From positions 1-64,000 of the forward strand of contig NZ_CP122979.1 of NCBI RefSeq assembly GCF_029854295.1: a stretch of 64,000 nucleotides of DNA. Reading direction: 5' to 3'. A model generated the notes under the pieces. It was not told the origin of the DNA and made no database searches. It saw nothing but the letters and a program-made list of their open reading frames with translations. Numbering within the stretch: the stretch's first letter is position 1; the number at the start of each line of letters is the position of its first letter. The DNA comes from Mesomycoplasma lagogenitalium (GTDB lineage Bacteria; Bacillota_I; Bacilli_A; Mycoplasmatales; Metamycoplasmataceae). The translations under genes were made by a program, and so were the position numbers. Shown piece after piece: positions 11,789 through 22,798 of the stretch.

Positions 11789-11882
11789 GATCACCCCTAA
11801 TTATTTTTTTGAGTATAAACTCTTATACATTTTATCATTTTCATAATTTAAAATAATAGTATAATTAAAAAACGGAGGAATT

Positions 11883-12374
11883 TTGAAAAAAACAGATGAA
11901 AAATTAATTAATTATATGGAAACTAAAAGAAAGAAGTTAGCAAGAGAGATGTTGATTTCTTCTGTTTCTGATAAAATTATCCAATGAACTTTAACTATAT
12001 TAAATTTGGTAATAATCGCTTTAGCTTTAACGGTTGTAATTATCGAAACAAATAGATTTAATAATATCCCATCTGAAGAAAGAAAATCATTTTTAGATGA
12101 ATTAGGACTTACAGTTGTTTTAGCATCATCGATTGTTTTAACTTTTATATTTAACTTATTTTTATCAGTTTACAAAGAGGTTATGAAATATAAAAGTTAT
12201 AAAAAAGCAATGAGAAAAATTTCATATATAACTTATAAACTAAAAGAAGATAAAGAATACGATTCTCAAGAGTTTGAAAAAGATTTTCAAGCAATATTAG
12301 ATGAACATTTAAAAAAGAAAAATGTTTCTAAACGACAATTGATTAAAAAATTTATTTTAAGAGGAGGAAAATAA
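11883..12374 (+). CDS. Small two-helix membrane protein, first of a tandem trio
   Basis: 163 residues. A TTG start is preferred because GGAGG lies five bases before it; an ATG 11 codons later lacks such a site. Two hydrophobic helices (about residues 36-56 and 76-96) are flanked by basic, charged tails. The next two genes have the same layout and follow at 1 bp spacing and then a 1-bp overlap, indicating an operon. A DUF4231-like SLATT-type architecture is possible but unproven. Function unknown. Confidence 0.7.
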
Positions 12375-12375
12375 A

Positions 12376-12864
12376 ATGATTTATGATTCAAAAATTTTTA
12401 ATTCCACTCAAGAATTTATGAAATATATTGAAAGAAAAACAGAAATAAAAGCTAAAATATATAAACACATTTATCGAATTAACAGTGTTTTCGCTTTATT
12501 TTTTTCCTTCTTTTCAACCATAATGGGTACAGTTAAATTGGCCGCATCAAAACTTTCTGAATTTTCTGGTTTTGCAAATTTATTTGTTAGATTAGATGAT
12601 AGCGGAAAAGCGGTTGATCAATGACCTGTTTTTACCTTATGAATAGGAATAGCTATTGCTATAATTAATGGTTTATTAGCATTATTTGTAATTAGAAAAA
12701 AATGAATTAGAAATCAAAAAGTTAACAATTTAATTCAGCTTGAAAAGATTTTTTATACAAATGGTGAAGGAAAATATAATAATGAAGAAACGAAAGATAT
12801 TATTCTTTTTGAAAAAGTTTCTGAAATTTTAGATATCAAATATTCTAGAAAGGATATAAAATAG
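12376..12864 (+). CDS. Small two-helix membrane protein, second of a tandem trio
   Basis: 162 residues with two TGA-encoded Trp residues. Helices lie at about residues 38-58 and 90-108, followed by a charged cytosolic tail ending YSRKDIK. It starts 1 bp after the preceding gene (GGAGG just upstream) and its TAG overlaps the next GTG by one base. The shared architecture suggests the trio arose by duplication or forms a hetero-oligomer, although sequence identity is low by eye. Confidence 0.7.
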
Positions 12865-13253
12865 TGAAAGATAATTCTCAAGAAATTTTAAAAGCAGAAA
12901 AAACAATTAAAGAATTAAAGAAAAAATATTTTATATCTAAATCCGTATTTTTAGCGGTTAGTATTTTTTTAATTTTAGCGAGCGCATTTAATGGACTTTT
13001 ATCGGCTTATGCAATTGTTAAAAATAATCAAATTATTCCGCTTTGAATTTTCGTTTCAATCGCTTTTATTAATGCAATTATCGCCTTTTTATTGGCGATT
13101 TCAGCATTATGTAATTTCGATAAGAAAAAAGATGCTAACAAAGAAAAAATAATGTTTTTAATTCAAAAGGAAAAAGAATTAAAGGAAAATCCTAAACTAG
13201 TAGATAGAGATAAATTAATTAACGATTTAGCCACAATTGACTTAGATGAATAA
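12864..13253 (+). CDS. Small two-helix membrane protein, third of a tandem trio
   Basis: 129 residues from a GTG start whose first base is the last base of the previous stop codon. AGAAAGGA sits just upstream. An N-terminal Lys-rich helix is followed by two membrane helices (about residues 25-48 and 52-80) and a charged tail. A terminator follows. The helix-rich N-terminus plus paired membrane spans resembles DUF4231/SLATT-like small membrane proteins, a comparison made by layout only. Confidence 0.65.
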
Positions 13254-13259
13254 GATAAG

Positions 13260-13302
13260 AAAAAAGCACAGAAAAAACTATTTTGTGTTTTTTATTTCTC
13301 TT
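13260..13302 (+). terminator. Terminator after the membrane-protein trio
   Basis: AAAAGCACAG and TGTGTTTTTT form a short hairpin around an AT-rich loop, ending in a T-run. Confidence 0.7.
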
Positions 13303-13349
13303 AATTTATTATAAATAAACTTTATAAAAGTGTATAATTTAAAATAGTT

Positions 13350-13685
13350 ATGAAAAACGGTGATATAGTAACAGGAAAAGTTAAAAGTATTAATAAAAAT
13401 TACTTTTGAGTTGATTTGCCCAATGATTATCAAGGGGTTGTTTTTATACAAGAAGTTAGTGATTATTATATAAAAAATTTAAGTGAAATGTTCGTTTTAG
13501 GTGATGAAATAAAATTAAAAGTTTTAAGTGTGAGTCACAGAAATAAAAAAGCATCTCTTTCATTTAAAGCAATAAGACCTAAATATTTAAAAATTCCTTT
13601 TACATATAAGATAAACGAAACAAAAAATGGATTTGAAAACTTATTTCAACATGCAAAAAAAGAGGTGGAAAAATGAAGAAAATAA
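13350..13685 (+). CDS. S1-domain RNA-binding protein
   Basis: 111 residues. An S1/OB-fold spans roughly residues 1-72 (KNGDIVTGKVKSI, a WVDLP turn, GVVFIQEVS, then LGDEIKLKVLSV and KKASLSFKA), as in GSP13 and YugI of Bacillus. A basic C-terminal extension follows. A TATAAT box lies 11 bp before the ATG, giving a very short leader. The 3' end overlaps pgi by 13 bp, so the two are translationally coupled. Likely binds RNA or ribosomes; no specific role can be read from the sequence. Confidence 0.8.
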
Positions 13686-14959
13686 TTTTAAATTTAGAAA
13701 ATGCAATTTCTGAAAAAGAAATTCAAAAATATCAAGAAAAAGTTTCAAAAATTAACGAATCTATGAACAATTTTACTAGTGAAGGTTCCGATTTTTTAGG
13801 ATGAAAAGATTTACCTGAAAATAGTAATTGAAAAGAAATTGAGCAAATGAAAAAATCTGCAAAAATTTTACATGATAAAAATATTGAAACTTTAGTTGTT
13901 ATCGGAATTGGTGGCTCTTATTTGGGTGCTAAAGCAGCAATTGATTTTGTTCATGGTCAATATCCTGGAAAAGAAAGAAAAATGGAAATTGTTTTTGCAG
14001 GAACATCAATTAGTTCAACATCATTAGCACAATTATTAAATTATGTAAAAAATAAAAAATTTGCAATAAATGTTATTTCCAAATCTGGAACAACAACCGA
14101 GCCAGCAATTGCCTTTAGGTTTTTTAAAAACTTATTAGAAGAAAAAGTAGGAGCAAAAGAAGCTAATGAATTAATTTTTGCAACAACAGATGCTAAAAGA
14201 GGTACATTATTTGAATTTGCAACAACAAAAAAATACCAAAAATTTGTTATTTCTGATGATATTGGAGGAAGATTTAGCGTTTTATCTCCTGTCGGTCTTT
14301 TTCCGCTCATTTGTGCAGGAATTAATGTAGACGATTTATTAGAAGGAGCAAAAGAAGCTAATAAAATTTATAAAGACAATTCGCTAGAAACAAATGACGC
14401 TTATAAATATGCTGTAACAAGATTTGTATTAGGTAAAAAATATAGCACAGAAATGCTAGTTTCTTATGAACCAAATTTTTCATTTTTTAACGAATGATGA
14501 AAACAATTGTACGGTGAAAGCGAAGGAAAAGAAGGAAAAGGTTTATTACCAACATCCGCTGTTTTTTCAACCGATTTACACTCATTAGGTCAATTTATTC
14601 AAGAGGGATCGAAAATTTTATTTGAAACAGTAATGACTGTTAAAAATCCTAAATATGATTTAACAATTACTGAAGATGTAGAAAATTTAGATAAATTAAA
14701 TTATTTAGCAAATAAAACTGTTCATTATGTAAATGATGCTGCATTTAAAGCAACAACAGATGCCCATGTTAAAGAAGGGAAAGTTCCTAATATTCACTTA
14801 CTTTTAGATGACTTTAGCGAAAAAACTTTAGGTTGATTAATAATGTTTTTCGAAAGAGCATGTGCCATTTCTGCATATTTATTAGAAATAAATCCATTTA
14901 ATCAACCGGGAGTTGAAGTTTATAAAAAAAATATGTTTAAAATTTTAGGAAAAAATTAA
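13673..14959 (+). CDS. pgi: Glucose-6-phosphate isomerase
   Basis: 428 residues, the short form typical of mycoplasmas and Firmicutes. Signatures include [15 protein letters not shown], the [14 protein letters not shown] phosphate-binding segment, and [13 protein letters not shown]-terminal Lys-containing [11 protein letters not shown] matches the family's catalytic QxGVExYKxNMF region. It interconverts glucose-6-phosphate and fructose-6-phosphate in glycolysis. GAGGTGG serves as Shine-Dalgarno within the upstream S1-protein gene. A strong terminator follows. Confidence 0.97.
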
Positions 14960-14968
14960 AAAATATCA

Positions 14969-15001
14969 ATTAATCTCAAAATTTTGAGATTAATTTTTTT
15001 A
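14969..15001 (+). terminator. Terminator after pgi
   Basis: A perfect 12-bp inverted repeat (TTAATCTCAAAA / TTTTGAGATTAA) is followed by seven T residues. Confidence 0.88.
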
Positions 15002-15028
15002 TTTTTTTAAAAAATGTATAATGATTTT

Positions 15029-15709
15029 ATGAAAAATTACAAATATTTCTCATATAAAGAACCGCAATTTTTAAATCGTAATAAGCAATGATTACATAAA
15101 CGTAGACATTTAATTTACTTTTTTTTATTTTTTCTTTGAACAGCATCTTTATTTCTTTTAAGATATTCATATTCTGATAAATTAGATTATAGAATTTCAC
15201 TATTTTTATTTACTTTTAATATCTGGCTAACATTAATTGTTATCTTTTTAGTTAAACCAAAATTTTCGCGTAGCATATCACTTACAACTTCGTATAAATT
15301 GTATTATTTTGAACTAACTGAAATGTTTATTTACAAAATTTTTTATTCAATGGATAAAAGTAAACTTTCATTTACTAAAATTGAATTTTTAGAAAAAGAC
15401 AAAATAGATAAAATAAATGTTCAAGATAAGGAAAATTATTTTTGAATTAAAATATCTGATAAAAATAATTTTACTGTATTTTTTGGCTCTCACTTAAAGC
15501 AAGAAAATAAAAGCATATTATTAATAAATGGAAAGACAATTGAGTTAAATAACTATTTAAATTTAAAAAAAGTTATAGTTCAAACTAAAAGAAAGTTAGA
15601 AAATTCTATATTTGAGTCATATTTAGATGAAATTATAATTAACAAAATTCATCTAGTTTTTACAGAAATAAGCACTTTAATAATTGAAAGATCTTACAAT
15701 TATGAATAA
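15029..15709 (+). CDS. Membrane protein with two N-terminal helices, unknown
   Basis: 226 residues. Two adjacent hydrophobic helices (about residues 30-48 and 58-78) are followed by a cytosolic domain rich in Lys, Asn and Ile. A TATAAT box ends exactly six bases before the ATG, so the mRNA is probably leaderless. The stop overlaps the start of the next gene, which has the same helix-pair plus cytosolic-domain plan. No recognised family. Confidence 0.68.
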
Positions 15710-16460
15710 TAATAATAATAATAATAATTTAAAATTAAAAAATTACTTTCACGATTTACAAATAGAAAAAGATGAAGGGATATTTAAAAACAACAAGATA
15801 TTTAAAGAAAGTGAATTTTATAAAAAGACAAAAATAGCATCATTTTTAAAATTTATAAAAATAAAATCTCCTTATTTATTAATTTTGTTTATTTTTACAT
15901 CCTTTCATTGAACGCTTTTTCCGTTGTTTTATAGTAAAACTAACAGTCAATTATTAATTGTCTGAATTGCTTTTACATCTATTTTTACTTTTGTGTATAT
16001 ATTTTTAATTTTCTTAATTATATGAAAGTGAATCTATTCTATTTTTGTTTTAAGAATCAATAAATTAAAGTTAGACTTGGTGGATATTAATAAAATTATT
16101 AATAAACTTTATGAAGTAAACTTTAACGATTTTAATTTAAAAATTAAGGAAATAAATATCGTTTCAAAAGCACAAATTCAAGAAAGTTTTTTAGAAAACA
16201 CCGAAATAAAAAGTCAATATTTTCTAGAAGTAATTACAAAAGATAGAAAAACACTTTATTGGGACTATTTTTCATTAACAAATAACAACTTATTATTTTA
16301 TAGTTATGATCATAAAACAATTTCATACTTAAATTTAGATAAAAATATCGATATTTTTAATTATGAAATAATTTCAAAAAATTTTAAAAGAAAAAAAGTT
16401 TTTGATCAATTAATAGATTTATTTTTAGAAAAAATCAAATTGTTAAATGATCAACTTTAA
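15702..16460 (+). CDS. Membrane protein with poly-Asn N-terminus, unknown
   Basis: 252 residues starting Met followed by eight Asn residues encoded by a perfect AAT run. Two membrane helices (about residues 55-75 and 88-112) precede a soluble domain. The ATG overlaps the upstream stop (ATGAATAA), pointing to coupled expression. It shares the overall plan with its neighbour and could be a distant paralogue. One Trp is encoded by the rare TGG. No known domain identified. Confidence 0.68.
15704..15729 (+). repeat. Trinucleotide (AAT)8 microsatellite at a gene start
   Basis: Eight AAT units overlap the stop codon of one gene and encode the poly-Asn start of the next. Length change in whole units would not shift frame, but it changes the N-terminus and the distance between the coupled genes. 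Confidence 0.85.
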
Positions 16461-16467
16461 ACAATTA

Positions 16468-16495
16468 TTAACCAAAGTTCTCCTTTGGTTTTTTG
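16468..16495 (+). terminator. Terminator after the membrane-protein pair
   Basis: AACCAAAG and CTTTGGTT form an 8-bp stem with a short loop, followed by TTTTTTG and TTTTTTT. Confidence 0.85.
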
Positions 16496-16660
16496 TTTTT
16501 TTGTTTTTGAAATAAACAAAAAGCAATTTAAACTATATTAATAATGTTAATTTTATTTAATATTTTTAAATATTAATGTAAAATATAGAAAAATTTAATA
16601 TAATTTTTTTAATAAATACTAATACTTTCAAGTTATTAATACATTTAAAATAGGAGATAT

Positions 16661-18322
16661 ATGGCAAAAATTAATATATTCGCACTTGGTGGTCTTGATG
16701 AAAATGGAAAAAATTCTTATGTAATTGAAATTGATGATTCAATTTTTTTAGTCAACGCAGGAACAAAAGTACCTATCAGTTCAACTAATGGTGTTGATAC
16801 CTTAATACCTGATTTTTCATATTTAGAAAAAAACAAAAATAGAATCAAAGGTGTTTTTATTACCGATGGAAAAAACGAATCATTTTCAGCTCTTCCATGA
16901 CTTTTAATGAAAATAAAAGGATTGAAAATTTATTGTTCACCATTTACTAAGTTTTTAATTTTAGATCGAATTTCTAAATACAAAATTGGCCATGAAGAAT
17001 ATGAAGTTATTTCAATTACAAGTGAAAAAATCACTTTTAAAGAAACAGAAGTTAAATCAATTTATTTAGCTGGTTCAATAGCAGGGGTTTATGGATATAA
17101 TTTCGAAACTGAAGATGGTGCGATTTTAATTTTATTAAATTTTATTGTTGGTTCTTTAAATATTTATGGTACAACCAACTTGGAAAAAATTAAAAATTCT
17201 GTTGAATCACCCAAAGGGATTCATACATTATTAATCGATTCAGGTAGAGCCAATTATAGAGGTAAAGCAATTGATAAGATCGATGTTACTCCTTTAATAG
17301 AAAGTATATTTTATAAAACAGAAAACGATTCTAGAATCATTATTGGTGCAATAGATGAGGAGATGGCATTATTGCAAGAAGTTTTAGATTTAGCATTAAA
17401 ATATGAACGACCAGTTGCGGTTTACGGTAGAACATATGGACAACTTGTTGATTTAATTAGAAAAATTAAATATGAAGGCAATTTTTTACAAATGCCAGAA
17501 TTTATTGACTACAAAAATGTTCAAGACCATAAAAATGCAGTTATTTTAGTGACTTCCACTAATGAAAGAATTTATCAAAGATTTTTAAGAATAACAGAAG
17601 ATAATGATGTTTATTTAAAATTAAATGATAGTGATAAAGTTATTATGATCGCTCCTCCGATTAACGGTCTTGAAGTTTTACATGCACTTACCTTAGATGA
17701 AATTGCGAGAATTACTCCTCATGTTGTAGATATTACAGAAAATGAATATTATAGAATTAGACCAGCAAGAGAAGATATTTTTATGACTGTAAAAGAATTA
17801 AAACCTCAATATTTTATTCCATTACAAGGTTTATATCGTTATTTAGTTGTTTCTTCTGAAATAGCAGCTTTAGCAGGGGTAAATAGATCTAACACAATTG
17901 TCTTGCAAAATGGCAAAATCGCTTCATTTATAGATGGGAAATTATTTTCACAAAAAGGAACTATTAAACAAGTGGGAGAAGTAATTATTGATGGTTTTGG
18001 TATAGGCGACATTTCTCCGGAAGTTATTAAAGAAAGAGAAGCATTGGCAAGAGATGGAGTTATTACAATAAATAGTTTAATTGATTATAAAACAAAAAAA
18101 CTGCAAGGAGAATTGCAAATCGCTTCATCCGGAATAATTTCTAAAGAAAACAAAAATCAAATTCATGAAATAATTACTTCCATTACTTATCAAGCGTTTT
18201 TAGAAAATGAAAAAATAAATCTAAAAGATGTTCAAGAAAAAATAAAAAAACAAGTTAGAAAAAAAATGTTTAAATTGTATGATAAAGAACCAATAGTAGT
18301 AACGGTGTTTTATGAAATATAA
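16661..18322 (+). CDS. RNase J-family protein lacking the catalytic metal ligands
   Basis: 553 residues, the normal RNase J length, with recognisable beta-lactamase, beta-CASP and C-terminal domains. The HxHxDH zinc motif is replaced by DGKNES (residues 69-74). The usual HSIPDS is AGSIAG, the TGDF aspartate region reads LNF, and the C-terminal PVHGEYR is PLQGLYR. All the expected His/Asp ligands therefore appear lost while the fold is retained. RNase J paralogues often form J1-J2 complexes, so this may be a structural or regulatory subunit. AGGAG precedes the ATG. The next gene overlaps by 11 bp. Confidence 0.85.
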
Positions 18323-19208
18323 AAAAATAAAAAGAGAATTTAGTTTTGAAAAATTTAAAAATAGCAAAATGCTTTGATTCAGCATTCTTCTATTTCATTT
18401 TGCTCTTTTTATTTTTTCTTTTTTAAATTTAGAAATTATTACAACAATTTATTCATATACAATTGGAGCAACTTTTGGAAAACTTTCATATATTTACTTT
18501 TTTATTGTTTTGATTTTATGTTTAGTTAAATTAGTCAGCGATGACATTTTAATAATAAAAGGCTTTAAAATTAATTTTTGATTTTTTACAATTTCGGGCT
18601 GATTTATTTCGATGTTAGTTTTTTTAATTGAAAAAGATAAAGGTTTTAATTTAGAAATAGGTGCTACAGTATGAACTAATTCATTTAATCAGTGATGATT
18701 AGATTTTCAAGGATTAGAAACTGCTAATTCATTGTTACCTAATTTTAATCATTTAGGAGTATTTAATACTTTAATTTATAGTATTTTAAAATCAACCACA
18801 ACAACAATCGGAGTTTTATTAATGCCATTTTTAACATTAATAACACTTATATCAATTGAAATTTTCTTATTTTTTAGACAAAAAAACATTTATATGATTA
18901 AAAAAAATAAAAAATGAGAAAATAGGGTTAAAATAAAAGAAAAAAAAGAAGGAGAAAATAAAGGGTTTACAAACAATCAAAATTTAGAAAAAAATAAAGT
19001 TGATACTACAAATAAAATAGAAAATAGTTTTTTTGCTGAAAAAAAAGAAAAGGAACTATCTGCTAATTTAAATTTAGATAAAAAAGAAAATGTTAATAAT
19101 TTTTCTAAAGAATCAAATTTTGGTTTAGAAAATAATCAAAACAATCAAGAAATTAATTTTGATTCTGTTTCTAGTGAAACATTGCCATTTGATAATCCCT
19201 TTGATTAA
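18312..19208 (+). CDS. Membrane protein with charged low-complexity tail
   Basis: 298 residues overlapping the RNase J-like gene by 11 bp. About four hydrophobic helices fill residues 18-185, and the C-terminal ~100 residues are Lys/Glu/Asn-rich and probably disordered. The helix spacing is reminiscent of the N-terminal membrane region of FtsK/SpoIIIE, but no motor domain follows, so that comparison is weak. Overlap with the RNase J-like gene suggests the membrane protein could anchor it, as RNase Y does for degradosomes; this is inference. Confidence 0.65.
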
Positions 19209-19211
19209 ATT

Positions 19212-19547
19212 ATGAAAATACAAAAAATGTCGTGAGCAGATGCTCAAAAAGTAATCGATAATGGAGTTGTATATTTAGAATTTACAACTGAATGATGTGG
19301 AGATTGCAAAATGATGGCTCCAGTTGTTAAACAAGTAGAACAACATTTTCAAAATGAAGAAAGAATAAAAATGATAAATGTTGATGCTGAGGAAGCTAAA
19401 TTATTTAGACAAGCAAACACAAGATTTGAAGTTCTTAGAGTGCCAACACACATTGTTATGAAAGACGGGAAAATTTTAAACAAAGGCTTTGAATATTTTC
19501 CAAAAGATATTTTAATTGAGTGAATCGATCAAGCTCTTAAAAAATAA
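19212..19547 (+). CDS. Thioredoxin-like protein with CGDC active site
   Basis: 111 residues. Thioredoxin fold elements are in order: YLEFTTEWCGDC, KQVEQHF, MINVDAEE, and the cis-Pro segment RVPTHIVMKDGK. The active site reads WCGDC instead of WCGPC, so the redox partner or potential may differ from the housekeeping thioredoxin. It starts 3 bp after the membrane-protein gene and ends that operon. It is a credible thiol-disulfide oxidoreductase; partners unknown. Confidence 0.88.
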
Positions 19548-19582
19548 ATATTATCCATTGACAAAACAAATATAAAATAATA

Positions 19583-19630
19583 TTAAAAAATACGCTGCTT
19601 TTAAATTTTAAAGTGTCGTATTTTTTTAAA
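19583..19630 (+). terminator. Terminator after the thioredoxin-like gene
   Basis: AAATACG and CGTATTT bracket an inner CTTTTAAA/TTTAAAG pairing, followed by a T-run. Confidence 0.75.
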
Positions 19631-19709
19631 CTTTTTTAATAACTTTATGAAGTTAATCATTTATATTTATTATATAAATATTAATTAAATGGTAAAATTA
19701 AAAGTAATT

Positions 19710-22328
19710 ATGTTTAATAAAGTGAAAAAATTTTTTAATACTTCAACTGAAATGAAAATAGCCCAAAAACTTTTGAAAGAAATTAACAAATTACGCTCTA
19801 AATATTCTTCAATGAGCAATGAAGAATTACAAGGGCAAACCCAGATTTTTAAAGATAGATTAGCAAAGGGAGAAAAATTAGAAGACATTAGAGTTGAAGC
19901 TTTTGCAGCCGTTAGAGAGGCAACTAGAAGAGTCTTAAATAAATTCCCTTATGATGTGCAAATGTTGGGGGGGATTATTTTAGATCTTGGTTCTGTTGCA
20001 GAAATGAAAACTGGTGAAGGAAAAACAATTACTTCTATTGCTCCCGTTTATTTAAACGCTCTTGAAGGTAAGGGTGTAATAGTTTCTACCGTTAATGAAT
20101 ATCTTTCAGAGCGTGATGCAACAGAAATGGGTGAAGTACATAATTGAATGGGATTAACTGTCGGAATTAATAAATCGCAAATGGATTCTCACAGAAAAAG
20201 AGAAGCATATGCTTGTGATATTACTTATTCAATTCACTCTGAATTAGGATTTGACTATTTAAGAGATAATATGGTTACCAATAAAGAGGCTAAAGTTCAA
20301 AGAGGATTAAACTATGTTTTAATTGATGAGGTTGATTCTATTTTAATTGATGAAGCAAAAACTCCATTAATTATTTCAGGTGGAGAAAAAGGTTCTTCCA
20401 ATACATATTTTGCTGCTGACCAATTTGTTAGAACTTTAGTTCCGGATGATTATTACATCGATATGGAAAGTAAAAGTATTAAATTAAATGATACTGGTAT
20501 TAACAAAGCTAATAAATTTTTTAATATTGATAATTTATACAACATTGATAATTCTGAATTAGTTCATCGAATTCAAAATTCTTTAAGAGCACATAAAATT
20601 ATGAAAAAGGATGTTGAATACATTATAAAAGATCAAAAAATTGAATTAGTTGATACTTTTACCGGAAGAATTATGGAAGGAAGAAGTTATTCTGAAGGAT
20701 TACAACAAGCAATTCAAGCAAAAGAAATGATTGAAATTGAGCCAGAAACAAAAACATTAGCCACTATTACATATCAAAATTTTTTCAGAATGTTTAAAAA
20801 ATTAGCTGGAATGACAGGAACAGCTAAAACCGAAGAACAGGAATTTATTGATATATATAATACAAGAGTTAATGTTATTGAAACCAATAAACCAATAATT
20901 AGAATTGATGATAAAGATTTAATTTACAGTTCTTTCAAAGCTAAATATCAAGCAATTGTTAACGAAATTAAAGCAAAACATGCAATAGGTCAACCGATTT
21001 TAGTAGGAACAGCACAAGTGGATGAATCGGAATATTTACATTCATTATTAGCAAAGGAAGGAATACCTCATACTGTTTTAAATGCTAAGCAAAATGAATC
21101 AGAAGCAGAAATTATTTCTAAAGCCGGAGAAGTGGGAGCTGTTACAATTGCAACTAATATGGCTGGTAGAGGAACAGATATTAAACCAAGTCCTGAAGCA
21201 CTTGCAAAAGGTGGATTATATGTTTTAGGAACAAATAAATCTGAGGCAAGAAGAATTGATAATCAATTAAAAGGGCGTGCTGGTAGACAAGGAGATGTTG
21301 GTTATTCTAAATTCTTTTTATCAATAGAAGATCAATTAATGGCTCGTTTTTCAAACTTTGAAGCAATTAAAGAAAGTTATGGCAATTTAGGCGATGAGCC
21401 AATAAAAGGAAAATCAATTCATAAATTTTTTCAACGCGCACAAAAGAAAATTGAAGGATTTAACTACGACAATAGAAAAAATGTTTTAAGTTTTGATGAT
21501 GTTATTAGACAACAAAGAGATTTGGTTTATACCCAAAGAGATATTATTTTATTAAGTGAAAATTTAGATCATTATATTGAAAGAATTATTAACAGAGGTG
21601 TTAATAATTTTATGAATTTTGAATATATTGTTATGAGCAATAATGAAGTTAATTATGAAACATTATTACAATTTTTAAATGAAAATTTTACAAGAATTTC
21701 CAAAATTAAATTCACTTATAAAGAAATTAGCGAACATCATTATGACGAATTAAAAGAGTATTTAATTAAAAGATTTAAAGAAATTTATTTTAGTACTTTA
21801 AGAGATAATTTAAAAAATAATGTAGGTGAAGAACAAGTTGTTTCAAACGAAAGGCACATTTTATTAAGTGCATTAGATCAAAAATGACAAAATCATATCG
21901 ATATAGTTGATAAATTGAGATCCTCAGCTAATTTAGTGCAATATTCGCAAAAAAATCCTTTTCAAATTTTTACTGAAGAGGCAACTAAAAAATTTGAAGC
22001 ATTTATTAACGAAAGTGCTGATGTGGCTTTTGTCGGACTTTTTAATAATAGAAATGCAATGAAAATTGAATACACCGAAATAGTTCTATCAGATGGAAGA
22101 GTATTAAAACTTGATTCAGAAACTCCAAAAGAAATAATTGAACACATTCGTTTACAAGAAGAACAAAATATTCAACTTAAAAATCAAGCACTACAATATC
22201 AAGAAGTAACATTAGAAGATGGAACTGCTTTTAATGTTCCTAAAGGAATTAAAGTTTCAGAAATAAAAGATTTAAATGATGCACAAACATTAATAAATAA
22301 AAATAATGATGAAACACAAAATAATTAG
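19710..22328 (+). CDS. secA: Preprotein translocase ATPase SecA
   Basis: 872 residues. Walker A is MKTGEGKT (about residues 99-106) and Walker B is LIDEVDS. The preprotein-crosslinking and helicase motifs follow (IAGMTGTA-like LAGMTGTAKTEEQEF, TNMAGRGTDI, LKGRAGRQGD). The C-terminal Cys-rich zinc tail used to bind SecB is missing, as expected in mycoplasmas. I prefer the ATG at 19710, since an extended -10 (TGGTAAAAT) lies just upstream and overlaps the alternative ATG at 19689. It drives export of lipoproteins through SecYE. It overlaps the next gene by 23 bp. Confidence 0.97.
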
Positions 22329-22752
22329 TTATATTTCTATAATTATTTTTTATATTTTAATTATAGTTTCACTATTTGAAACCTTTTATTATCAGCAAAA
22401 TAATATGATGCATAAAAATTTAATAATAATTAATTTTTTTATTTCAGGAATAACAATTTTAATAGTTTCTGGAATAATTTTTTTTAAGTTATTTTTTGTC
22501 AAAAACACAAAACGTCATTTTTTATTAGATAAAAGATTTCAACAAGATTTTTGTAAAATTTTTAAAACTAAAAATATTTTATTGTTTTTTATTTTGATAA
22601 TAACAATTTTATTTTTAATATTTATTATATTTTTAATTTTTTGACTAGAAAATCAATATATAAAAAACTATAATTTAAGTTCATCATTATCTTACCCTTT
22701 TCTTTTTATATTCCTTTATTTTTGATTAAACTATAAATGTCATAATATTTAA
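22306..22752 (+). CDS. Small four-helix membrane protein
   Basis: 148 residues beginning Met-Met-Lys, overlapping the 3' end of secA by 23 bp. Four hydrophobic stretches are visible (about residues 5-23, 38-62, 90-112, 128-142), with basic loops. No recognised domain. The overlap with secA suggests expression coupled to the translocase gene, but a secretion role is not shown by the sequence. A terminator follows. Confidence 0.65.
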
Positions 22753-22765
22753 AAATATTTCATAA

Positions 22766-22793
22766 AAAAACTTCCTTAATGGAAGATTTTTTA
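22766..22793. terminator. Bidirectional terminator between convergent genes
   Basis: ACTTCC and GGAAG(A)T pair across TTAAT, with an A-run before and a T-run after, so it can serve both the plus-strand membrane gene and the minus-strand gene ending at 22799. Confidence 0.8.
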
Positions 22794-22798
22794 TTGAT

